Below are positions 10,060-18,591 of a stretch of DNA of 64,000 bases, piece after piece (positions within the stretch are counted from its first letter, which is position 1; each line of letters opens with the position of its first letter). This DNA is from Tenacibaculum sp. MAR_2009_124. GTDB lineage: Bacteria > Bacteroidota > Bacteroidia > Flavobacteriales > Flavobacteriaceae. The translations under genes and the position numbers were made by a program. Under the pieces are notes generated by a model that saw only the letters and a list, made by a program, of their open reading frames with translations, was not told the origin of the DNA and made no database searches. Location: the NCBI RefSeq assembly GCF_900105455.1, contig NZ_FNSF01000005.1:186001-250000 (forward strand). Reading direction: 5' to 3'.

Positions 10060-11805
10060 TTAATTAATCTGTACTAACGCCCCTTTTAATACAGCGATAG
10101 CACTTGTTGACATCTCAGCTCCTGCAGAACCTTCAGCCTTGAACTCAGCATTTGCAGCAATACTTACATTGGTTCCTTCAATAGAAACATCCCCCGATGC
10201 TTTTAATGCAATATCTCCAGCACTTTCCATAAGTATCCCACTACTGTCTATCGTTATTTTATTAGAGTTATCATCTTCAACAACAATAGTTCCTGCATCT
10301 TCATCAAGTGTGATAACTTTCCCCGCTGGTGTTGATATATTTATCGATTTTTTATCATCGTCAAAAACGACTTTCATATCGCTACGTGTAACAATTCCTT
10401 TTTCGTGATTATCATCACTTGCTGATATTGGCGATGGCTTGGCACTACTATGTAACATTCCTAAAACCACTCCATTGTTTGGATCTTGATTAATGAATCC
10501 GACAATCACTTCATCACCAATTTCAGGTCTGAAAACAGTTCCTCTATTCTCTCCAGCATCTAGTAAAGCCAATCGGCACCAAATACCTTGTTCTTTATTG
10601 TTAATGATGGGGATCTGAACTAAAATGCGTTCTTCTCCATCTGGATCTTCTTCTAACTGAGAAACAATCCCTACTTGCAAACCTGCAATAGCTGGAATTA
10701 ACCCTGAAGCCGGTTGTGGACTAATATCAAAAGTTTCAGAAAACCACTCTGGGTTTAATCCGAATTGCGCGTTTACCACCCAATTCCCTTCCGTTATTGT
10801 ATGACTTATTCCTGTGATATAGGCATTTCCATTAAAACGATCTCCTACTCCCTCAAGCTTTAAAATAGTATTTGGTTTTACCGCCGGAATTCCTTGAAGT
10901 TTTACCCGACCTCTCACTTTTGCTAATTGTTGAAACATCCATTTCGCATCCGCCCAATCTTGCAATGAAGTATCAGTTACCGCCCCTCCATGTCTTAACT
11001 CATAGCTATCTAAACCTATAGTTTCTTTTAAATCACTTGCCGAAAGGTTACCATTTAAATTTATTGATGGATCTTTACCTTCAATCTCTAAAAGTTCCTG
11101 ATCTGCATAGTTCCATCCATAAGAAGCTACTTTTTGAACCTGATGTCTGGCATCGATTTCTGCATCAAAATCGAGTAAGGTTGCCCCAAAAGTGATCGTT
11201 TCAATTTCACTCTGAGAAACATCAGGTTTTGCTATCGTTATTTTTCCATCATCAACAATGCATATTTTCCCATTTGCCTGCGCTCTTGATACGATAAAAT
11301 CCCAATCAGAGGTATTGTATTGCACCAATTCTAAATGCTTTTGATTCGTAGCTTCTACATCTTTTTCTAAACCATATTTCCCTATAATTTCCTCGAATAT
11401 TTCGCTGTCCTTACTTTCAAAGTAGTAGTTACTTTTTCTACCGATGGTCATTTTTACAGCTTCATCTTTACATTCAATTATTAAATGCGTAGTATTCGAT
11501 CTAATCTTTAAATTATGCTTTATAATGATTCCTTTAAAAATCGTTTCTTCATCAGAATGATATCCTGCCGTTATCTCAATTTTCTTTCCAGGAATTAATA
11601 ATTCTTCATTACTCAATTCAAAATCTCTTTTAGCCGCCTCGCCATCGATCAATACAATTTGAGCTGTTGGAATTCTATTGACTTCTTTTGTTACCAAAAT
11701 GCTTTTTACTTGGTATACAGCAGACAATTCTTCTCCCTCTACTAATAACTTATAGGTTATTAAATCTGGACTCTTTGATGTTGCTATGACGCCGCTATTA
11801 TTCAT
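10060..11805 (-). CDS. VgrG/gpD-like spike protein (Afp8-type)
   Basis: This is a 581-aa protein. The N-terminal ~350 residues resemble the gp27/gpD hub fold (VKSILVTKEVNRIPTAQIVL, SDWDFIVSRAQANGKICIV). Residues about 375-455 form a gp5-type OB fold (GIVSQLEEDPDGEERILVQI, GEDRGTVFRPEIGDEV-like). The rest is a repetitive beta-prism rich in short V/I/A-alternating strands (ALKASGDVSIEGTNVSIAAN), which forms the trimeric needle. Its stop lies 8 bp short of repeat copy 2. The start abuts the LysM gene stop with no gap (11805/11806). This length and layout match Afp8/Pvc8. No effector domain is fused at the C-terminus. Confidence 0.9.
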   Translation of the reverse strand: MNNSGVIATSKSPDLITYKLLVEGEELSAVYQVKSILVTKEVNRIPTAQIVLIDGEAAKRDFELSNEELLIPGKKIEITAGYHSDEETIFKGIIIKHNLKIRSNTTHLIIECKDEAVKMTIGRKSNYYFESKDSEIFEEIIGKYGLEKDVEATNQKHLELVQYNTSDWDFIVSRAQANGKICIVDDGKITIAKPDVSQSEIETITFGATLLDFDAEIDARHQVQKVASYGWNYADQELLEIEGKDPSINLNGNLSASDLKETIGLDSYELRHGGAVTDTSLQDWADAKWMFQQLAKVRGRVKLQGIPAVKPNTILKLEGVGDRFNGNAYITGISHTITEGNWVVNAQFGLNPEWFSETFDISPQPASGLIPAIAGLQVGIVSQLEEDPDGEERILVQIPIINNKEQGIWCRLALLDAGENRGTVFRPEIGDEVIVGFINQDPNNGVVLGMLHSSAKPSPISASDDNHEKGIVTRSDMKVVFDDDKKSINISTPAGKVITLDEDAGTIVVEDDNSNKITIDSSGILMESAGDIALKASGDVSIEGTNVSIAANAEFKAEGSAGAEMSTSAIAVLKGALVQIN

Positions 11806-12537
11806 TTATGAGATTTTTGCTATGGGTGGAAAAAACAATTCTTGTCCTGGAGTTAAATTTCGAAAGTTACTTAGCTTATTTAGTTTGGCTATTTCTAAGT
11901 AATACTTAGGATCTCCATAAATTTTATACGTCATTAAAGGCAAGGTATCTCCAGCCTTAGCTATCCTATAATGGGTTAAATCTGGTGATTGATTATTTTC
12001 TTCGGCCACTCTTTTTTCTGGCTCGATATAGGCTATAAATTTTGCCTTAGCAATTGCTCTTAAAGGTGTTCCATCAGATTTAAATAACTTATACTCGAAA
12101 GAAAGTGTTGTTAATACACAGTTGAAATTGAGTGAACCCCAGATGATTTTTAAATAGTTAGGTTTGTGTTTATCTCCGTTATAATCGAAAACCGCTTTTT
12201 TGAAGTTTTCAATATCATCAATAATTCCTTTACCATGATCTTTATAAAACTTCTCATCTTGCTTCGCCTCTTTATCATTTCCAAAGTGAGCGATAACTCC
12301 TGTTCTATCAAAAAGAAATTCTAAATCTAAATCTGAAGGTAAAGACCTGGTGAACTTCGGATCAGAATTACTATTCCCAGATCCTTGTTCGGTTTTGTAT
12401 TCCGTCTTATACGACTGAGTATATTTCTCTGGATTTAGGAGTGCTGTATAACGAAGCGCTTCGATTTCATCTTTTTGATCAAAGCTATCCTCTTTATAGC
12501 ATCGTATTACCAGTTTTTGTAATTTACCTTCGCTCAT
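11806..12537 (-). CDS. LysM-containing spike/tube adaptor protein (Afp7-type)
   Basis: This is a 243-aa protein ending in a LysM-like domain: YRIAKAGDTLPLMTYKIYGD, then YYLEIAKLNKL and LTPGQELFFPP. The N-terminal ~170 residues match the tail-protein pattern of Afp7 and T4 gp53-like adaptors: MSEGKLQKLVIRCYKE, then AFLNP-like ALLNPEKYTQSYK. In eCIS this protein sits between the spike and the first tube ring and helps attach the hub. It lies between the tube genes and the spike gene, directly abutting the latter. Family assignment by domain and order is solid; the exact contact role is taken from homologues. Confidence 0.87.
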   Translation of the reverse strand: MSEGKLQKLVIRCYKEDSFDQKDEIEALRYTALLNPEKYTQSYKTEYKTEQGSGNSNSDPKFTRSLPSDLDLEFLFDRTGVIAHFGNDKEAKQDEKFYKDHGKGIIDDIENFKKAVFDYNGDKHKPNYLKIIWGSLNFNCVLTTLSFEYKLFKSDGTPLRAIAKAKFIAYIEPEKRVAEENNQSPDLTHYRIAKAGDTLPLMTYKIYGDPKYYLEIAKLNKLSNFRNLTPGQELFFPPIAKIS

Positions 12538-12547
12538 GATTTAACTC

Positions 12548-12712
12548 TTAACGTTCTTTTTGCTTTTCTAACAACTCCATTACTTCCTCTATTGAAGTTG
12601 AAATGATAGCCTCATTATTATCTTTTGTTTGCTGACCGCTATTCGAACTTTCTTTGTTCGGACCTTCCTTTACATTTATTTTAATGTATAATTCTTTAAT
12701 TTCTATTGCCAT
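12548..12712 (-). CDS. Small eCIS protein, DUF5908-like (54 aa)
   Basis: This short frame lies in the gap between the second tube gene and the LysM gene. ATG is at 12712 and TAA at 12548-12550, encoding MAIEIKELYIKINV, a charged linker, then an amphipathic helix (IEEVMELLEKQKER). It starts 2 bp after the stop of the tube gene and ends 10 bp before the LysM start, so it fits exactly into the operon. The MAIEI(K/R)EL opening and ~55-aa length match a small family (DUF5908) that I recall in this position in Bacteroidota eCIS loci. The function is unknown. The C-terminal helix could be a packing or chaperone element. Confidence 0.7.
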   Translation of the reverse strand: MAIEIKELYIKINVKEGPNKESSNSGQQTKDNNEAIISTSIEEVMELLEKQKER

Positions 12713-12714
12713 AA

Positions 12715-13155
12715 CTAACTCACTGTAAAATAATGGTATGATAACTCTATCGTTTCAATAATTACTTTGTTTTCTTCGGCGTTTAAATCGGCCACACTCC
12801 ATTTAATTGGATATGCATGCGATATTTTCCAAGTTTGCAAAGCCTGTTGTTTTTCATCAAGAAGTGATATGGTTAAATCCACCGGTTGAATATCAAAGTT
12901 CTCTATTGCTTTTCGACACCATTTAATCACACCTGAGTCGATAAGCATTCCGCGTTTTAAAACTAAGTTCGGGTATTTGGTTCTGACCGGAATTTTATGC
13001 TTAAATCGATTTTCTCCTCCTTCAGCAACTTCTTCAGTTTCTAGATCTACTGAAAGACCTGAAACCGATTGAAATCGATGATCGTGTTTTTTATTCGCTA
13101 TGTCGGAAAACTTTACAGTAAAATGAAAGCCAACCGGTGGATAATAATTAGCCAT
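12715..13155 (-). CDS. eCIS tail tube protein (second paralogue, gp19-like)
   Basis: This 146-aa protein is of the T4 gp19-like tube family. It opens MANYYPPVGFHFTVKF, then FQSVSGLSVDLETEEVAEGG, and ends with the conserved PIKWSVADLNAEENKVIIET and ELSYHYFTV. It is paralogous to the adjacent 147-aa tube gene at low identity. In Afp/PVC the second tube-like protein (Afp5) forms the first ring on the spike while Afp1 polymerises along the tube. Its position next to the LysM adaptor suggests the tube-initiator role. It is separated from the other tube gene by 87 bp of AT-rich spacer. Confidence 0.88.
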   Translation of the reverse strand: MANYYPPVGFHFTVKFSDIANKKHDHRFQSVSGLSVDLETEEVAEGGENRFKHKIPVRTKYPNLVLKRGMLIDSGVIKWCRKAIENFDIQPVDLTISLLDEKQQALQTWKISHAYPIKWSVADLNAEENKVIIETIELSYHYFTVS

Positions 13156-13242
13156 TGTTTATTGAATTATAAATGTTTAATTATGAATTATGAGTTATTA
13201 AATCCTCAAATCAACTCATTGATACATTCGTAAATTGATATA

Positions 13243-13686
13243 TTAAACAATAGTTAACTTCTCATGAACGAACTCTGCAGTTTCAATGGCGATTTCATTT
13301 CCATCAGCTTTTAAATCTGTTGGTTGCACTTTTGTTACATATGCATTTTGCGCTTTCCAAGTAACTGCTGGATCTCCATTCTCATCTAGTAAACTAATGG
13401 TTAGGTCTCCTCTAAATTTCTCCCCGTCTTCCTGAAAATAAACGGTTTTAGCCCATTGATCGTAGAACTGTTTGCTTTTATCAACAAAAGTTCCTCTTTT
13501 AATAGTGATGTTGCTGTATTTAAACATTCCAGGTTGCTTCGTTTTGTGATATTCACTATCGGCTCCACCTCTATATTCGATGGTTTCGTTTTGAAAATCT
13601 AACCCTGAAACTTCAGTACAATTAATTTCTGTTCCCCCGTGATTCACTTTGAAGGAAAACTTTGGAATTGGATATGCTTGTGACAT
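13243..13686 (-). CDS. eCIS major tail tube protein (gp19-like)
   Basis: This is a 147-aa tube protein: MSQAYPIPKFSFKVNHGG, then TEVSGLDFQNETIEYRGG, KRGTFVDKSKQFYDQW and AYVTKVQPTDLKADGNEIAI. Subunits of this family assemble as hexameric rings forming the inner tube that is propelled when the sheath contracts. The position directly after the sheath gene suggests it is the bulk tube subunit. A 117-bp non-coding spacer separates it from the sheath gene. No unusual extension is present. Confidence 0.9.
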   Translation of the reverse strand: MSQAYPIPKFSFKVNHGGTEINCTEVSGLDFQNETIEYRGGADSEYHKTKQPGMFKYSNITIKRGTFVDKSKQFYDQWAKTVYFQEDGEKFRGDLTISLLDENGDPAVTWKAQNAYVTKVQPTDLKADGNEIAIETAEFVHEKLTIV

Positions 13687-13803
13687 GATTTTTTTAAATT
13701 TTAAATGTTAAATTTTAAATATTGATTCTTTAGCATGATGATTCAACTATGAGTAATCACCTCTATACTAACACCTCAACACTTAATACTAATTACCCCT
13801 CAA

Positions 13804-15744
13804 CTATGCTTCTTGCATTTTATGAGAGAATTTTAAGATGATGAATTCAGCAGGACGAACTACCGCCATTCCTATTTCAATGATCATGTTTCCTTCTAAT
13901 ACATCTTGTGCTGTCATGGTTTCACCTAGACCAACGCTTACGTAAAACGCTTTATCTGGTGTTGGTCCAGCCAACGCACCCGCTCTCCATTGAAGTGTTA
14001 GGAAATTATCAATCATTGCCTTAACTCTCACCCAAGTATTTTTATCATTTGGTTCAAAAACAAACTGCTCACTAGCTTTTTTAATTGACTCTTCTGCCAT
14101 GTTAAAGAACCTTCTTACTGGTACATAACGCCATTCGTTATCGTTTCCAGCTAAAGTTCTTGCTCCCCAAACTAAGGTTCCTTTTCCTATAAAAGTCCTA
14201 ATTGCGTTAATAGATTTACCTGCTAACGTATCTACATTTAAATCTCTTTGATCTTCATGTGAAACTTGTACCGTTGGTTTAATTACATAGTTTAGACTTA
14301 CATTTGCAGGTGCTTTCCAAACTCCTCTATCTGAATCAACTTTAGCATAAACTCCCGCCATAGCACTACTTGGAGGCAATACCATTGGAATGTTTGCTAT
14401 TTCTGCCGTAATTTGGTTATATAACTGATTATTATCGTTTTTAACGTCGCTCAATTTTTTAACGGTCGCACTTCCACTTGCAGTTGGCAAGTTGTCAATA
14501 AGAGTTTTTAGCTCACCTGAAGCAACTAATGTTGTAATTTTATCTACTATTGAATCTGTAGAAGTTGTATGTGTTCCTAATACTCTTTGCACCGATGGAT
14601 CACTTGCTGTTGAATCTGATATTTCGTTTAAAACTTTGGTTTTAGTGTCATCACTATTTAAACGATCAATAGCTTTATTTAGGTCTACTTGAATTTCTTC
14701 TAATTCGTTAGTAATCCAAGAATCAAAATCATTTGCTTGTGAAGTTGCTGATCCGTCTTCTCTAGCCAAATCTAGCGCCTTGTTTAAATTGGTTTCTAAG
14801 CCTCCTAAACTATTTTTAATATCATTGATTTTCCCAACAATGTTTGGCACTTGTGCTACAGAGTCTAAATCTTCATTTGGCCCCGTAAACCCATCAACGG
14901 TCGATGCCAAAGCATCAATATCCGCTAATAAACCACCTAAATCTGTGGTATCAATAGCATCTGAAATCGCTTTTACTTCCGCTTGAACATTTCTAGGTGC
15001 AGCTGTACTTATGGTTACATCTATTTCAGACTCATCATAATTATAATCTAAAATTGTTTCAATAAATGGATAATAGACTGCTCCGTATTTGATTTCATCT
15101 TTATTTGAAGAAATAGTATTTCTTAAAGCAGTAATATTCGGATCTGTAACACTTTCAGCATCATAAGATCTAGTATCTATAATGGTAAATCTATCTTGTA
15201 AATCTTTACACTGCATTAAAGCATTATTGTATAAAGAGTAAAAATCATTATCATTGTTTATTGCTGTTGCATCAGGAAATAGTAACAATGTTGGTTCATC
15301 TACTTTTCTAACAGTAGCAAGGCTGTCGTTTAGTGTATTGAATGACACACTACTTACTTGCGTATCATCAGTATCTAAATCATCACCATATCTACCCACT
15401 GAAATTATATAACAGGCTCCTCCTCCATTTGCATAAAACATTTGCAAACTGTTATACATTAAAAATGGCGATCTGTTTGCTGCCGAAGGAGCTTTTACTG
15501 ACACTTTTCCATCTTCCACAAATACTTCTATATCTGTTTCGGCCTTCGCTGCTCCAAAAAGGTTTTCATACTCCAACATAGAGTTTATGCGAGTTGGAAC
15601 TCCTTTTAAGTCTCCCTTAATTTTATTAGTTGCCTTTTCGGTATAACCAATAAAAGCAGGGATTGCTGTTTCTACTTGAGCTACCGAAGGTGGAAATTTC
15701 ACGATTTCCTCTACGTAAACTCCTGGTGTTTTGTACGCTGACAT
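13804..15744 (-). CDS. eCIS contractile sheath protein with large insertion
   Basis: This 646-aa tail sheath protein begins with the hallmark KTPGVYVEEI and IPAFIGYTEKA. It ends with the conserved sheath C-terminus: NAIRTFIGKGTLVWGARTLA, VPVRRFFNMAEESIKKA, FVFEPNDKNTWVRVK and the last strand EFIILKFSHKM. eCIS sheaths are usually about 350-520 aa. The excess maps to residues ~240-435, a Ser/Thr/Asp-rich region predicted to be helical (repeated DLNKAIDRL/NLNKALDLA-like heptads) inserted between VYYPFIETILDYNYDE and VLPPSSAMAGVYAKVDSDRG. Such insertions lie on the sheath outer surface. The gene is followed by the tube gene after 117 bp. Confidence 0.95.
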   Translation of the reverse strand: MSAYKTPGVYVEEIVKFPPSVAQVETAIPAFIGYTEKATNKIKGDLKGVPTRINSMLEYENLFGAAKAETDIEVFVEDGKVSVKAPSAANRSPFLMYNSLQMFYANGGGACYIISVGRYGDDLDTDDTQVSSVSFNTLNDSLATVRKVDEPTLLLFPDATAINNDNDFYSLYNNALMQCKDLQDRFTIIDTRSYDAESVTDPNITALRNTISSNKDEIKYGAVYYPFIETILDYNYDESEIDVTISTAAPRNVQAEVKAISDAIDTTDLGGLLADIDALASTVDGFTGPNEDLDSVAQVPNIVGKINDIKNSLGGLETNLNKALDLAREDGSATSQANDFDSWITNELEEIQVDLNKAIDRLNSDDTKTKVLNEISDSTASDPSVQRVLGTHTTSTDSIVDKITTLVASGELKTLIDNLPTASGSATVKKLSDVKNDNNQLYNQITAEIANIPMVLPPSSAMAGVYAKVDSDRGVWKAPANVSLNYVIKPTVQVSHEDQRDLNVDTLAGKSINAIRTFIGKGTLVWGARTLAGNDNEWRYVPVRRFFNMAEESIKKASEQFVFEPNDKNTWVRVKAMIDNFLTLQWRAGALAGPTPDKAFYVSVGLGETMTAQDVLEGNMIIEIGMAVVRPAEFIILKFSHKMQEA

Positions 15745-15771
15745 AATTAATAGTTTTAATTAATTTTTGGT

Positions 15772-16830
15772 TTATATAAATACTTCCGAATAATACTTTT
15801 GTGCTTCTTTGATAATAATTTCAGGGGTTGGGTTTGGAAAAAAGTAATCTCCTTGTGGTTGAGGTAGAACGTCTTGATTTTCAATCTCAACCCTTCCATT
15901 TTTCGTCAATGGTTTCTTTTGTGTCGTGGTCATTATGGTTGAGGTTTGCAACTCTTTATACCTCCAAAATGTTTCTCTGTTGTTAATGAACACTTCAAAA
16001 TCAGGATACACCTTAGGTAAACACTGCTTTTCAAGATCAAACTGTTGATTATTCGGATTTTTTACGTTTATACTCTCGGTAAACTCAGTGTTATCATCTC
16101 CTTTTATTTGTAATTGCAGTACGCCTACAATCCCTCTATTCTTAAGTATTTTAACAGCAGTATTGAGTGTATTAATTACCTCCTGTTCTGCATCTGTTAA
16201 AGATTGTGCGTTTTCAATTTTCATTTCTATAGCATTCAATTCGTCTGGCTGAATAACATCAATAGAAACTAGATTAGGAACGCGTAGTTGTTTCTGATTT
16301 TCTACTTCAAGATTGTATACTAGCTGTCTTGTTTCTTTTTCATTTATTAAAAACCTCTTCCATTTTCTTTCTTTCGAAGTAGCTCTGAAAATATTGATGC
16401 CACTAGAATCTCTATTCGTTAATAAATAAAGTTGAGATATCTTTTTTTCAACAATACTTGAATAGTTATAGAAATATGGATCGTGTACTTTTAAATAAAA
16501 CGTAAGGTTCAGTGAATCATCTAACGGGATCACCGGGCTATATCTACTAACTTCCATCCCTCCTTCTAGTGCTATCTGCTTATTAGTCTCAGAAAGAACT
16601 CGAAACCCTTTAGCATGATTTCTAATAAACAATCTGTGATTTTTTAATTTTTGAACTGTACTCATTGTAGGTACAATACCTAGAAAGTCTTCTAACTCAT
16701 ACTTTTTTTCAACTGTTTCTCTATCTTCTTCTGCTAATCTCGTAGCTCCATTCGTTTGAAAAAATGTTTTTTCTCCTTCATCCAAAAAGTAGGTGTGATA
16801 TAAATTAAAGTCAAATAGCGTTTTATACAT
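15772..16830 (-). CDS. eCIS-associated protein of unknown fold (352 aa)
   Basis: I do not recognise a named domain. The protein starts MYKTLFDFNLYHTYFLDEGE, has VPTMSTVQKLKNHRLFIRNH and a beta-rich middle, and ends PQPQGDYFFPNPTPEIIIKE. There is no signal peptide or membrane segment. It lies 4 bp after the DUF4255 gene and 27 bp before the sheath gene, so it is co-expressed with the particle. By comparison with the marine Algoriphagus eCIS, where a cap adaptor was described between cap and sheath, a cap-adaptor or sheath-terminus role is plausible. That is inference from position only. Confidence 0.75.
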   Translation of the reverse strand: MYKTLFDFNLYHTYFLDEGEKTFFQTNGATRLAEEDRETVEKKYELEDFLGIVPTMSTVQKLKNHRLFIRNHAKGFRVLSETNKQIALEGGMEVSRYSPVIPLDDSLNLTFYLKVHDPYFYNYSSIVEKKISQLYLLTNRDSSGINIFRATSKERKWKRFLINEKETRQLVYNLEVENQKQLRVPNLVSIDVIQPDELNAIEMKIENAQSLTDAEQEVINTLNTAVKILKNRGIVGVLQLQIKGDDNTEFTESINVKNPNNQQFDLEKQCLPKVYPDFEVFINNRETFWRYKELQTSTIMTTTQKKPLTKNGRVEIENQDVLPQPQGDYFFPNPTPEIIIKEAQKYYSEVFI

Positions 16831-16834
16831 AGCC

Positions 16835-17410
16835 TTAGTTTTTAATGAATGGTTCTTTTTGAATACCAGAAACTACTTTGCCTTCTCTAGTAATCATGTC
16901 TCTTTCAATTTCCAACAATGTTACCTTGTACAATGCTGAAGGATATTGCTTACCTCCTAAGGTTCCCCATATATAATTTAGCTCTTCGAATGATGGAGTG
17001 TACAATTGAGTAATGAACTTAAAACTCTTTAAATCTCCCAAACCATCTATACCATCGTAATTAGTATTATTATGAGTAAACACACGTTTGCCTTGAAAAA
17101 ATTCAATGACTTTTGTAAGACTTTTTAGAGACTCGGTATAGGTTGATTTGTCAACACTAAATAGTACATAAAGATTTAAGTAAACTTTTGGATTCTTATA
17201 ACTTACCGAAGTTCCATTGGTATAGTTATTTGAGGTGTTTTTTAAGGAAAATTCTTCCTGAAGATTAACTAAACTCAGTGAAATGTCTGGGCTGTTTCCT
17301 GGTGAGCTTCCCTCTCCATCCACTGAAGCGATGTTCGATAAAGCCACTGCGTTTTCACCAAGGTAATCGTTTAGATCTTCTGTAATGATTTGTAATACCT
17401 CAAAAATCAT
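16835..17410 (-). CDS. DUF4255 (Pvc16-type) tail terminator/cap protein
   Basis: This 191-aa protein begins MIFEVLQIITEDLNDYLG and has the family pattern of a beta-rich N-terminal half (ISLSLVNLQEEFSLKN, KNPKVYLNLYVLFSV). It continues FTHNNTNYDGIDGLGD and FITQLYTPSFEELNYIWGTL-like, ending in LLEIERDMI. DUF4255/Pvc16_N proteins cap the distal end of tube and sheath (Afp16). It is the first gene of the minus-strand operon visible here, with a 518-bp non-coding region upstream, so the operon promoter should lie in 17411-17700. The family match is good; the cap function is from homologues. Confidence 0.87.
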   Translation of the reverse strand: MIFEVLQIITEDLNDYLGENAVALSNIASVDGEGSSPGNSPDISLSLVNLQEEFSLKNTSNNYTNGTSVSYKNPKVYLNLYVLFSVDKSTYTESLKSLTKVIEFFQGKRVFTHNNTNYDGIDGLGDLKSFKFITQLYTPSFEELNYIWGTLGGKQYPSALYKVTLLEIERDMITREGKVVSGIQKEPFIKN

Positions 17411-17928
17411 TTGCGTAGTTAGTTTAGTTAGTTTTTCCCCTTTCCAAAACAGCTATGTTTCTACTGATATGTAAATACACTGTTTCGGATACATGGTAAA
17501 ATTACTCCTACTTAAAAAGAAAATTCGCAATGAAAATCTCTTTTCAAAAAGTAGTTTCCCCTAAATTATTTTAAGTGCTTTTAGACTTAAAAAAAGGGGA
17601 AAAGCCTGTTTCATTTTATTGACTTTTAATTGACCCTACTAGAAATAAAGGTTAAACTGATTGTTGCAAAGGATTTAGAATTTTTAAAACAAAAAATCAA
17701 TTACGAATTGAATAGTCTCATTCATCCGAACAAACAATTACCGAATTAACATGCTCGTATTCGGTTTGAATATATATGGGGAAACAATTTCGAATAACAG
17801 ACGAATTTTCACCCTAAGTTTTTTCCTTTTCAATTACTTTTTATCCTCTTTCATGTAGATTTACAAGTATTTAATAATCAATATTTATTTAGTTTGTCGT
17901 ATCTAAAACTTTATAAATATTATCTATT
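17411..17928. promoter_or_regulatory. Divergent intergenic region upstream of the eCIS operon
   Basis: This 518-bp stretch has no open frame. It separates the minus-strand eCIS operon from a plus-strand lipoprotein gene and must hold both promoters. I could not find a clean TAnnTTTG element on either strand. The best minus-strand candidate is TACTTTTTG (17545-17553), with one extra base. Structured elements are a nested inverted repeat at 17555-17602 and a small CCGAAT/ATTCGG inverted repeat at 17741-17764. Confidence 0.5.
17555..17602. repeat. Nested inverted repeat upstream of the eCIS operon
   Basis: The outer arms TTTCCCC (17555-17561) and GGGGAAA (17596-17602) and the inner arms TTTTAAGT (17569-17576) and ACTTAAAA (17585-17592) are each perfectly complementary. 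They are arranged concentrically around the loop GCTTTTAG. The structure lies about 145 bp upstream of the first eCIS gene. It could be a hairpin in the 5' untranslated RNA or a double operator. There is no gene nearby for which it would be a natural terminator. Confidence 0.6.
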
Positions 17929-18591
17929 ATGAAACGATTTGTTTTTGTTGTATGCATACTCTTTACTTTAAGCTGTTCCAAGAATATTGAAATTGACCCT
18001 ACCATTTTTAACGAAGAACTTTCAGTTCTTGAAAACCTTCAAAATGGAGTATCGACTCTTCAAATAGCAAATAGTCTTGGAAAAGAAGCTTTATATGGAG
18101 TTAATTATGAAGGAGGCTTTATTTTTCATGTGAATGAAATAAATGGATCTTTACTTGTAGCTTGTAATTATTCTGAAATTGGACCAAAATCATGGGGCGA
18201 TCATTTTAATTTAACTACTAGTAATCTTATCAGCGATGGTATGAAAAACACTATTCAAATTATTGAGGGAAATGCAGCAAACAATTCAAATGTTACAAAT
18301 GGTTTTGAGTTTGGAAGTGACAACTACGTCTTCAAAATTGCCTATGATTTAAACTATAAAAATCATGATGATTGGTTTATTCCGAGCAAAGAGTCGGTAG
18401 AAGCAATATATTTAAATTTACACGAAAAAGGTATGGGTAACTTCGATGAAAGTTTGTTTTACTGGACCTCATCAAAATCAGGTTATGAACCTTATGTTAT
18501 GAGTTTCGATTCAAACTTTAATGGAGAAGCATTTTTAGGTTCATGCTTCAATTCAAACTCCATAATTGTTGTCAGAAAAATAAATAGATAA
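17929..18591 (+). CDS. Lipoprotein with DUF1566-like (Lcl C-terminal) domain
   Basis: This 220-aa protein has a type II signal: MKRFVFVVCILFTLSCSK, with the lipobox LSC. Its later part carries GGFIFHVNEINGSLLVACNY, DLNYKNHDDWFIPSKESVEA, then FYWTSSKSG and IIVVRKINR. This G-(F/Y)-x-DWxLPSxxE...YWTSS pattern is the DUF1566 / Lcl C-terminal domain, also found in Bacteroidota surface lipoproteins and FISUMP-like proteins. The role is unknown; surface exposure is likely. It is divergent from the eCIS operon and has no obvious functional link. A weak hairpin (18596-18602 with 18621-18627) lies just after the stop. Confidence 0.8.
   Translation: MKRFVFVVCILFTLSCSKNIEIDPTIFNEELSVLENLQNGVSTLQIANSLGKEALYGVNYEGGFIFHVNEINGSLLVACNYSEIGPKSWGDHFNLTTSNLISDGMKNTIQIIEGNAANNSNVTNGFEFGSDNYVFKIAYDLNYKNHDDWFIPSKESVEAIYLNLHEKGMGNFDESLFYWTSSKSGYEPYVMSFDSNFNGEAFLGSCFNSNSIIVVRKINR

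Noticed and set aside
13804..17410. Interpretation of the locus as a type VI secretion system or prophage
   Set aside because: No TssJLM, ClpV, capsid, terminase or integrase genes are present; DUF4255, the LysM adaptor and paired tube genes fit an eCIS.
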